DNA from: Bacteroides sp.
Lineage (GTDB): Bacteria > Bacteroidota > Bacteroidia > Bacteroidales > Bacteroidaceae
Direction: 5' to 3'
Length of the DNA: 9,732 nucleotides
Assembly: GCA_021204375.1 (NCBI GenBank)
Contig: JAJPZL010000411.1
Location: forward strand, 1-9,732
Part shown: positions 1 to 8,578 of the stretch, piece after piece
How positions within the stretch are numbered: position 1 is the first letter of the stretch
Layout: every line of letters starts with the position of its first letter
The notes under the pieces: model-generated
Database searches by the model: none
Told to the model about the DNA's origin: nothing
The model's input: only the letters and a program-made list of their open reading frames with translations
Translations under genes and position numbers: made by a program

Positions 1-649
1 ATGTAGGGATGAAAGTACCCACACCGTTTTTGTTACTACAAAGTAACAGCAAGGTATGTTCGGTAGTGGCTCCCCGGGTAGCATACTCTCCTTTTTCGTT
101 GATAAATTGCCACCGTTCGCCCTGTCCGATCGGATCTACCACCAGCGTGGCAATCCCGTTACGGGCAAGTAATACTTCTGCCGGGCCGGGCCGTTTGCCA
201 TGGATGCCATGACCACACAGCGAAACAGTGACCGCATATTTTCCTTCTTCTTCAGGCAGGTAGAGGCTGGCTGTCACATACCTTCCGGGCATACTCTGGA
301 ATACGATCTTCTCCAACCGGAATCCCGGTTGGTATTCCACTCCCGTTACCTCTGCCTGCAAAGGTGTTTTTACCGGCATCTCTCCCAGTATATTCAGGTA
401 GCGCTGACGAACCTCTCTTACATACTGCATCATTGTTTCGGGCGACTGACAGGCGGCTGCCAGACTCTCCTGCCGCCACCGGTATTGTTCGTGTACCTCC
501 CTCATCAGGAAGCTATGAACAGCGAGGTTATTTTTCCAGCTCAGGGCACGGAACTGTTCCTGTACCTGTACAAATAAAGGTAACAGGCAGATAAGCTCAT
601 ATAATTTCTGAGTTTCATATCGTTTTATGTGGTGTATAGCGGTCCGCAT
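1..649 (-). CDS. Alpha/beta-hydrolase esterase (acetylxylan-esterase-like), 5' part, runs off the left edge
   Basis: One frame is open from an ATG at 649 to the window edge, about 216 codons with no stop. It contains RYVTASLYLPEEEGKYAVTV, then CGHGIHGKR, then NGIATLVVDPIGQGER and ATTEHTLL. This series (YLP, CGHG, GIA..DPIGQGER, TEHT) is typical of the secreted acetylxylan-esterase-like alpha/beta hydrolases in Bacteroidetes PULs. The nucleophile Ser and the rest of the triad would lie beyond the edge, so activity is not shown. The ATG at 649 gives an odd N-terminus (MRTAIHHIKRYETQ) and lies inside an inverted-repeat arm. The ATG at 618 (MKLRNYMS) is a more natural start, but its frame closes with TGA at 543-541. 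One missing base at about 600-582 would join it to LICLLPLFVQVQEQ and form a normal signal peptide, so the gene is probably frameshifted at its start. The last 15 or so residues before the edge (SNKNGVGTFIPT) match the family poorly as I recall it. Confidence 0.7.
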   Translation of the reverse strand, partial: MRTAIHHIKRYETQKLYELICLLPLFVQVQEQFRALSWKNNLAVHSFLMREVHEQYRWRQESLAAACQSPETMMQYVREVRQRYLNILGEMPVKTPLQAEVTGVEYQPGFRLEKIVFQSMPGRYVTASLYLPEEEGKYAVTVSLCGHGIHGKRPGPAEVLLARNGIATLVVDPIGQGERWQFINEKGEYATRGATTEHTLLLLCSNKNGVGTFIPT

Positions 650-693
650 TTTGTAACATACAAAGAAAAGTATGCGGACCGTCATTATACACC
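631..693. repeat. Long inverted repeat (hairpin) between GH31 and the esterase
   Basis: The left arm GGTGTATAGCGGTCCGCAT (631-649) is the reverse complement of the right arm (672-693), apart from three extra bases in the right arm near 682-685. Two perfect blocks, GGTGTATA and CGGTCCGCAT, flank that bulge. The 22-base loop contains a second small stem, TTTGTA (650-655) with TACAAA (659-664) around ACA. The hairpin begins six bases after the GH31 TAA and ends 12 bases before the ATG at 618. On the coding strand no T-run follows it, so a classical intrinsic terminator is unlikely. An mRNA-stability, processing or attenuation element, or a remnant of a small repeat family, is possible. Confidence 0.8.
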
Positions 694-698
694 CTGGT

Positions 699-3133
699 TT
701 AGAAGGTTACTACTATTTCTGTTTCATTTTTCAGCGGGGTCTCCACACGTAAGGTAAAGAGATGCTGCTCTGCATCGTAGTGCCACTGGTTCAGAACAGA
801 AGTTCCGGAGGGATCACCTGCCGCACACGCTTCCAGTTGTCTACCGCCTATATATACCTGCCGGGAAGCCTGATCCAGGAAAGTGCGTATGAGATAGCTC
901 TTTACTTCGTTGCGATAGCCACTGTGTACCGGTTCTATGGCAAACTTCCAACCCTTTTCCGAAAGATCACTGCGAAATTCAGTCAGGCAATATTCATCCT
1001 GTTCATATCCCGTCCCTTCACCGTCGTCATCAAACAGACGGTACGAGGAAGAGCCGTGCGGATATACATTCAGTGTAATCTCCTCTATAGAGCTCTCTCC
1101 CACATACTGCACACATTTCTGTGTGGGCAGAATAGTACCTCCACGAACAAACATGGGCATGTACTCTATCGGAGTAAGAAACGATTTGTGCTGCTTGCCG
1201 GTATATTTTTCGGCACTGCCCAATGTATACCATACTCCTTCCGGAAAATAGATAAACCGGCTGAGTGCCCCTTTGGTTACCACAGGACATACCATCAGCC
1301 AATCACCAAACAGATACTGATCAGTCATGTTATAGAGATTGGCATCACCGGGATACTCTGCAAAGAGCGGACGCATTATCGGTTTACCGGTCTGGTTCAT
1401 CTGGTAAGCAGTGGTATAGATATAGGGTAACAGGGTATACCGCAGGGAGTCATAAGTAATGAAATTGCTTAATGCCTCTTCCCCGTATGTCCAGGGTTCG
1501 TGGTAGTGTGGATGATCCATCCCGATCAGGATAGAGACCGGACTGAGCATACCAAACTGTACCCAGCGCATATAGAGTTCCGTATCGCGCGTAGAGTACC
1601 GTTCAAAACCTTCCATGCAGTGCGACCAGTGGCCCACACCGGAAATACCGATATTGAGCCCCCTGTTATTATAGGTTCGAACCATTGCCATTCACTGCCC
1701 CAGTCGCCGGCCCAGATAAAGGGATAACGCTGAATGCCGGCATATCCTTCCCGGGTATGGTTGAATCCCCGTTTGCCTGTCAGTTGCATAAACTTATGGA
1801 AAGGAGCTGCCGCATAGGCGATAGGGAAGAGGTTGTGATCGGCCCTTGCTTTGTATCTGAGTTTAGCGGGTGCATCTTCCTGCACATTCAGGGCACTTCC
1901 CACATCGGTTTTCAGGAGCCGGCAGCCAAGATCGGTAATGCGGGTTACCGCATGATCCCACCACCAATCCACCGCTTTGGGATCGAAAAAATTGACCAAT
2001 CCTTCCCGCTGCGCATAAGGATAGAGAATACCTTGTTTGCGTGCCTCGGAAAGGAGTTTAAGCGAATTACCATCGTCTAAAATGCTGCGTATATGCAGAC
2101 CTCCCATGGCATTAGCCCCTTCAAAGCGGCGGAACATGCGTTACGGATCTTTAAAAGTCTCGCGCCATTCAAAGGTAGAAGCATCGTTGCCTCCCTGACG
2201 GAATTTGCGCCAGGTAGAGTCAAGCCAGATCAGATCAAAAGGAATGCCTAGTTGGCGCATCTTTTCAGCCAGTGTAGCCGGATAGTCGTCCGAAGCGTAC
2301 TGCTCGTGTTCCCACGTACCTCCGGAATAACTACCCAGATGCAAACCATAGGCACGTTTGGGCATCAGCGGTGATTTCCCGGTAAGATCGGTATAGCGGT
2401 CAAGTACGGTATAGAGATCGCCCTGGAAGAAGTAGTAATTCATCTCTCCTCTTTCGGCAGTAAATGTATACCGGTCGTCATGGCCCCATCCCATATCCCA
2501 GGTGGTCGGGAAAGCAGTATGAAAAAAGAGTCCGTACCCCAGCGTACTGTAAAAATAGGGTACCGGGCAATAATTGGCACGCAATACATCTTTGTTGCCT
2601 ACGGCAGGTTTGGGACCACTGCCACGCTCTACATTCAGGTAGATACGTTTTCCCAACTGATCCATAAAATCCATCCGTTCTCCGAATCCGAAGAAATGCT
2701 CACCTAGCCGTAAGGTAGCTGCGCCTGTCACCTGCTCCCGGCTCTGGTAAGGTTTGCTCTCCAGCTCCTGCCAGAGAAGAGGAGAACCGGCATTTTCCAC
2801 GAGGATACAACCATCTGCTTTGGCAAGTGATACGGTAAGTGCTGAGGTGGAGAGTTGCCAGTACTCTGCCTGTTCATTGACCGTGCAGACCACTTCCGGC
2901 CAGTTGTAACGCACGACCATTCAGGATTCATCGGGTTCAAAACGGCTATCCGGACTTTTCGTTATCCGGAACATATCCGGCATGCAGAGTTGCAACCTAA
3001 TGGCCCGGGTACCGTTGTTAAAAACAAACTCATTACCCTACCGGTGGGTAAGAGTATAATCTGCTGCTGCCCCCGGTATGGCTATGCCAAGCCATACCAG
3101 AAGAGCCATACACAAGATACAGGGTCTTTTCAT
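699..3133 (-). pseudogene. Secreted GH31 glycosidase (alpha-glucosidase/alpha-xylosidase type), with three internal stops and one frameshift
   Basis: Restored, this is a full-length GH31 enzyme of about 811 residues. The ATG at 3133 begins a good signal peptide (MALLVWLGIAIPGAAA), indicating export to the periplasm or beyond. An N-terminal beta-sandwich (about 26-250) contains HFFGFGERMDF. The (beta/alpha)8 barrel contains PFDLIWLDSTW (298-308), the probable nucleophile Asp410 in LLKTDVG and the probable acid/base Asp477 in FIWAGDWGSEW. A C-terminal DUF5110-like sandwich contains RLFDDDGEGTGYEQDEY. Comparison from memory with E. coli YicI supports these assignments. Breaks: TAG at codon 32 (3040-3038), just after the signal peptide; TGA at codon 71 (2923-2921); TAA at codon 331 (2143-2141), in a FKDP-x-RMFRRF segment; and a one-base deletion in a five-G run (on the coding strand) at about 1660, after which the next frame resumes GLNIGISGVGHWSH. 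Read literally, open pieces are 2920-2141, 2137-1526 and 1691-699. Substrate specificity cannot be told; DUF5110 and SusCD context fit plant or host glycan breakdown. Confidence 0.92.
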
Positions 3134-3181
3134 ACGTATATATTCTTTTTGTTTCAAGTTAAACACAGGGCTGATCGTCTT

Positions 3182-4995
3182 TTAATATCCGTAATTATTG
3201 ATCAGATACCCTAACTGATTATCCAGGTCACTCTGGAAGATAGGCCAGAATTGCCTGCTGTCCGGTTCGTTCAGGTAATACCGGCTGATGCGCAGCTCGG
3301 AGATAGCAGCATCGTGCCAGTTCACAGTTTCCCAGTCGTCTCCGCTGGGTGCTTCCTGTTCATCCCGGTTAAAACCATAGAATTCCAGTGTTTCGCCATC
3401 CGGCAGATAACGGAAATAGACCGTTTGTGGAACATCCCCATAGATACCCTGGTAGTTTTTCAGATCGGTCATTTTTTGTCTGGTCTCCGCCATTTTTTCT
3501 CCCAGCATATTCCAGCGGATGAGGTCTTGTTTACGCAACATCTCTCCGGCCAGTTCAAACTTACGCTCTTCGGTTATCGCCCGGAATACCTCCTCTTTGC
3601 CGGAGAGTGCATTCAGGTAAGCCTCTACTTTTTCAGTCCGTACATCTGCCGGGAAAGCACGTTCACGCACTTGTTTCAGGTAGGATTTAGCTCCGTCCGG
3701 ATCTCCCAGCTCATTCACCACCTCAGCCAGCATCAGCAATACATCGGCATAGCGTATATACATCTGGTTGAGCCCGTCGTCTCCGGTTACCAGCCGTACC
3801 TGGGCTGTCCACTCGTAGCGGTATTTACCCCAGTTTCAGCCCTCCTGGTTACTCACATTGCTGGTGCGTACTACCTGTACACCACCCTGCCATTTAAAGG
3901 GAACACAAGTCACATCCCGGCGCAGATCGTCCCCGTCAAAATCGTAGTAGAGAGTAGGAGCCGGAACATTCTGTCCACCTTTATTAGTGGTATCCAGGTA
4001 TTTGCTCCTGTCATAATGATATACGGCAAAGTGCTGCATCATACGTCCTCTACCTTCGGCATATGGGATAGCGAATAACGATTCACCACCGGCCTCTACT
4101 ACATCCCGGCAATTTTTGATAAATACATCTGCAAAGTTGATCTCCAGTTTACAGGTGTTACTGTTGATAATATCTTCCAGCTCTTTTTTTGCAATGGGAT
4201 AGAGGACAGCTTTTTGCAATTCAGGGTCATTACTTAGACGGATCTGGCTTCCCTGGGCAGCCGTCAGGCTCTCGGAACGCTGTGCATAACCGGCAGCCAT
4301 CAGGCACAGACGGGCACGTAGTGCTTTGGCGTATGCCTTGTTGATGCGTCCGGTAGTCCGGGTACGCTCGCTGGCGTTGGGCCAGGGCAGATACTCCTGA
4401 GCCTCTTCCAGATCAGCCAGTAGTTGTTTGAAGATGATATCTCGATCCGATTTCTCCATATAGATCGTCTCATCGGTCAGTGGTTCAAAACGTGCGGAAA
4501 CATCTCCCCAGGCACGTAACAGGTCGTAGTAGAAAGTAGCCCGTAACACCAGTGCCTCCGCATAGAAATACCCCATCAGGTTCCCGGGGCCGGATCACCA
4601 TACTTCCGGATTCCCCGGATGCTTACATTCGCAGACTCGATGGTATTGTAGAAACAGGTCCAGGTATTGGGATCACTGGTGCCCGACATCTGCGAATTAG
4701 TGGGTGAAGTCGAGTAGGTACACAGGGAGGCCGGGTCGGCAAGGTCCGTACCGTTGTAGATCTCTATATCGGTATTCATTCCATAATAGGGCTGGAAACG
4801 TCCGCGATGTGAATTGGTTTCCGCAAAGCCACTGTATATATGGAAAATCCTGTTCTCGGTCAGTTTCTCGTTGGAATAAACAATTTCATCGGAGAAAGAG
4901 GATTGAGGAGGTGTGGACAAATAGTCCGAGCAGGAGGTTAGCAGAGCAACTATTCCACAGGTTATTGTATAAACTATCTTTTTCATAATGTGCAA
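3182..4995 (-). pseudogene. SusD/RagB-like nutrient-binding lipoprotein, broken by a frameshift and an in-frame TGA
   Basis: Cell-surface glycan-binding lipoprotein, partner of the SusC transporter 36 bases upstream; about 604 residues when restored, a normal SusD size. The N-terminus is a lipoprotein signal with lipobox LLTSC. The start is either 4995 (MHIMKK) or, more typically, the Met at 4986 (MKKIVYT). Family motifs include EALVLRATFYYDLLRAWGDV, which is the SusD TPR helix region, then IRYADVLLMLAEVVNELGD, EERKFELAGE and DLIRWN near the C-terminus. Break 1: at about 4587-4577 the first frame ends GDPAPGT-stop, while the next frame gives NLMGYFYAEALVLRA. One missing base in the C4/G3 run restores DPAPGNLMGYF. 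Break 2: TGA at 3838-3836, after which the same frame continues NWGKYRYEWTAQVRL into IRYADVLLM. Read literally there are three pieces (4995-4576, 4576-3836, about 3763-3182). No piece alone would make a functional SusD. TAA ends the gene 48 bases before GH31. Confidence 0.93.
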
Positions 4996-5011
4996 AATTT
5001 ATGTTTTTCAT

Positions 5012-5026
5012 TCCTGCCGGGCAGGA
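5012..5026 (-). other. Small hairpin in the susC-susD gap
   Basis: TCCTGC and GCAGGA form a perfect 6-bp stem around a 3-base loop, five bases after the SusC TAA. There is no T-run directly after it, so it is not a convincing terminator. It could protect the susC mRNA 3' end or adjust susC/susD levels after RNA processing. Short GC stems also occur by chance, so the role is inference. Confidence 0.4.
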
Positions 5027-5031
5027 TAAAA

Positions 5032-8000
5032 TTAAAAGCTTAAATTAAGACCGAACACATACTGCCGGCTTTTCGGGTAGGCTGAATAGTCCACTCCCGG
5101 GGTTACCCGGTTGTTGCGTCGTGTATCCACTTCCGGATCGAATCCCGAATAGCTAGTCCAGCAAAAAAGATTGAATCCGGTGAAGTAGAACCGCAGGTTG
5201 TTGATATGTGCTTTTTCTACCCAGGTTTTCGGTAAAGTATACCCGATGGTCAGTGTATTGAGCCGTAGGAAAGAGCCATCTTCTACTGCCCAGCTGTGGA
5301 ATACCGATTTTTTCATGAACGGCGACCACATGGTAGTACCTTCATTCATCCGGGCTAGTTCGGCTGCATCGTTCACGATCTCACCGGTCGGGGAGAGGTT
5401 GGTCCACCGCTTTCCGGCTTCCATGATAGTACTCATGTTCCGGAACTGGTATTTGGTGGGCGAGGTGAACTCGATCTTGTCGGCATTGTATATATCATTC
5501 CCATAGTTCCAGGTGAAGTTGGCAGTCAGGTCGAATCCTTTGGCATACCCGGAAATGGTGAATCCTCCCGTATGGACGGGATTGGCGTTTCCGATAAGGG
5601 TCTTATCTTCCTCGGTCACCATCCCATCGTCAGTCAGGTCTTTTAGTTTCAATCCTCCGGGGCGTACCGCATCTGCACCGATCACATCGCTGGCATCTGC
5701 TACTCCCTGTTTCAGGATCCATTGTGTACCGTCATACCCTTCAAAATCATCTACCGAATAGCGTCCGTCGGTGATAAAACCGTACATCTGACCGATGGAA
5801 TATCCCGGCATTACCAGATAATCTGCTCCTACTTCGGTATTCTGCCAGCCGGTTGATACGGAATATCCGTTGGTCAGGCTACCCAGGTCATTAATGCGGT
5901 TCTTATTGAATCCTACTACCATGGAGAAACTCAGACCGTAATCTTTCTTACGGATAGCGTCGTAATTAAGGCTTATCTCTAATCCTTTGTTCTGTGTCTC
6001 TCCTACATTCCGGTACTGGGTGTTATAGCCCGATCCCATGATAGAGAATTCCATCAGCAGATCTTTGGTAATATTCTTATAGAGATCCACCGACCCGTTG
6101 AGACGACTGTTAAACAGGGCAAAATCCAACCCGATGTTGGCCGAGTAGGTAGACTCCCATTTCAGCCTGGCATTGTCCAGCGTTTTACCCGCTGTCCACC
6201 AGGTATCCGTAATATTGAGCCATTTTTTCTGATCGGCTACGCTGAACACTTTTTCGGTCTGTCCTGATGGAATGTTATTGTTACCTGATACACCATAACT
6301 GGCCCGTATCTTCAAATTATCCAGCCAGTCGGCTTTCATAAACTCCTCTTCCGATAGTCGCCAGGCAATAGCTCCCGAGGGGAAGATACCCCATTGATTG
6401 CCGAAGGTGAACTTGCTCGAACCGTCGGCACGTACCGTAGCCGAAGCCAGGTATTTTCCTTTGTAGTCGTAGTTAACACGGCTGAAGAAAGACAATAACT
6501 TATCATCCGGATAGTAGAACTAGTTGTAACGGACAGGATCACCCTCACCGGAGAATTTGAAGGCTTCGGCAGCTGTAAAGAAATCGGGCAGGCCTTCGTA
6601 CCGGGCTGTCAGTTTATCTGACCGGGTTGTAATGGTCTCTTCACCCACCAGCCAGGAGAGTGAATGCTCCTGTGGTAACCATTTGCGGAAATCGTAATTG
6701 ATCGTATTGGTGTTGCGCAACGTGCGGATAAAAACATCCGTTGTCTGTACCAGTGACATTTCAATGTTGACAGGCATGGCGTTGGATTGCGATTCGGAAG
6801 TGGTACTTCCGTAGAATGTTTTCAATACATTGCGGTTTTCATCCAGCCCTACATCTACTTTCAGCTTCAGGTTGTCTATGATCTCCCAGTTGAACGATCC
6901 GTTCAGGTTGTAATTACTTCGCAAACGCTCTTTATAGTTGTCCTTTAAAGAGGTGATGGGATCGTGTAATCCATTGTCCAGTTCATCCGTATCAATATCC
7001 TGGTCAGCCACACTGGAGAGATAAGGCATCTGGATCACTGAGTGTTTGATACGTCCGAAGGAGTTGGAAGGAGTATTGTCTGCTCCCACTACGTCTGAGG
7101 TCATCCCATCTCCCTTTACCAGTGTACGTGCGTAACGTGCCGAAAAATCGAGCTGGATACGCTTGTTCACCTCATAGTTGAGCTTCAGCGAAAGATTATT
7201 CCGTTTAAAGTTGAACATCTGCAGGATCGCTTTATCATCCACATGGGCATAGCTGAAATTAAAACGGGTCTTATCCGTACCACCCGTTACACTTACGTTG
7301 TGATTGAAAGTCGTACCGGTACGTCCGAATACCTCGTCCTGCCAATCCGTACCTTTCACATTCCTGTACTGGCCCAGATCGCTGAACTCACCAAACAGGT
7401 TGGTAAACTCGCTGGTAATATTGCGCAGTGAATGAAGTTCGTATTGCCAGTTCATATAGTCGTATACAGACAGTACATCCATTTTAGAAGCTGCCTTACG
7501 CATGCTGTAATAGGCGTTATAATTCACAGTTACATTTCCTTTCTGGCCGCTTTTGGTGGTTACCAGCACAATACCGTTGGAACTCCGCGAACCATAGATC
7601 GCCGTAGAGGAGGCATCTTTGAGTACATCAATGGATTCGATATCCGTAGCAGGAATATCGGAGATGCTGTTTACCGGAAACCCATCCACAATAAAGAGCG
7701 GGGAGTTATCGCTGGTAATAGAACCTCCCCCACGTACCCGGATGATCACATCCGCATCCGGATTTCCTTCCGGAATGGTTACCTTGACTCCGGCCAGTTT
7801 ACCGGCCATCGCCTCTACCGGAGAGTTCACAGGTACGGAGGCGATCTTAGCGTTATCCAGTGATACCACAGAGCCGGTAATATCCTTCCGCTTTACCGTA
7901 CCGTAGCCGATGGCTACTACCTCGTCCAGCATGTGGGTATCTTCCCGCAGCACTATTCTCAGCGGACTTTGCGAACTGACTTTCAGTTCCTCCGTTATAT

Positions 8001-8565
8001 ATCCTACATAGGAAAATACAAGGGTATTTCCTACGGAGGCAGCCAGTTCGAAGTTACCTTCTATATCGGATATGGCTCTCTGGCTCTCTCCTTTTACTTT
8101 TACATTGACACCGATCAGGACCTCTCCCGATTCGTCCATAACCACTCCCCGTATTACCGGCTGTTGGGTCGGGATAGGAGCGGCATCTTTTCCCCGGGCC
8201 TCTTTGCTCAGGATAATGTGGCTACCGGCTACTGAATAACTTACTTCGGCCTGTCCGACCAGTTTGTCCAGTACCTCAGACAAAGGAGTCCCGGAAGCGT
8301 CAATGGAAACGGATCGACGGGTGTCGACATTCGAATTAACGATGAACAGATATTCGGTCTGTTTTTCTATGTCACGGATCACTTCCTGCACAGACGAATA
8401 GGTGCGATTGATAGTAACTTTCACATTTTGCGAACTACTGGTAACGGCAGAGAGGCTGAATATAAATGTGAAAAGCAGAACGGGTGTGATTTTCATAATT
8501 CTGAACAGTTGGTTATTACTGCTGAAATTTGGGTAAAGTCTTCCCGACAAAGAATTATTTTTCAT
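5032..8565 (-). pseudogene. SusC-like TonB-dependent transporter with STN domain, interrupted by an in-frame TAG
   Basis: Outer-membrane transporter of 1177 codons that would import oligosaccharides with the SusD lipoprotein encoded next. The start at 8565 gives the long SusC-type leader; a signal peptide begins at Met24 (MKITPVLLFTFIFSLS). Domains in order: STN at about 45-120, carboxypeptidase-D-like repeat at about 137-205, TonB box and plug at about 213-345 (DEVVAIGYGTVKRKDITGSV, then SPLFIVDGFPV), then the beta-barrel, ending in aromatic LNLSF. An STN domain together with an upstream FecR indicates trans-envelope ECF signalling. Codon 682 (6522-6520) is TAG in the middle of the barrel. 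The same frame continues at once as FYYPDDKLLSFFSRVNYDYK, a standard SusC barrel segment, to a TAA at 5032. Read literally this gives a 681-residue N-terminal piece (8565-6520) and a remnant (6495-5032, only a TTG start). The truncated barrel should not function unless the stop is suppressed or is a sequence error. Confidence 0.93.
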
Positions 8566-8572
8566 ATCTTTG
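8565..8572 (+). promoter_or_regulatory. Possible sigma-ABfr -7 box for the antisense RNA
   Basis: TATCTTTG matches the Bacteroidetes housekeeping -7 consensus TAnnTTTG at every fixed position. At the expected distance upstream I see no TTTG -33 element (about 8538-8546 reads GTCTTCCCG), so the match is half a promoter. Such 8-mers with six fixed bases occur by chance; its position before an orphan terminator is what gives it weight. Confidence 0.35.
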
Positions 8573-8578
8573 CGTTTA

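Noticed and set aside
252..479. Minus-strand open frame of 75 codons
   Set aside because: It is an out-of-frame shadow of the esterase, whose own frame carries the CGHG and DPIGQGER motifs.
762..1430. Plus-strand open frame of 222 codons
   Set aside because: It is the antisense shadow of the GH31 C-terminal part, with a composition unlike a real protein.
1651..1691. Programmed ribosomal frameshifting in GH31
   Set aside because: The G-run lacks a convincing slippery heptamer with a downstream stimulator, and the same gene has three nonsense codons, so ordinary mutation or sequence error is simpler.
2141..2920. ATG at 2920 as the true GH31 start
   Set aside because: The 71 codons upstream in the same frame encode a good signal peptide followed by plausible GH31 N-terminal sequence, interrupted only by two stops.
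3251..4078. Long plus-strand open frame of 275 codons
   Set aside because: It is exactly antisense to susD, has no recognisable domain, and the minus strand carries clear SusD motifs here.
699..8565. Recoding of stop codons (TAG as Gln, TGA as Trp or selenocysteine)
   Set aside because: All three stop types occur internally, only five times in about 2,700 codons, and frameshifts accompany them. Trp and Gln are otherwise encoded by normal codons in these genes, and no selenocysteine-type family or element is present.
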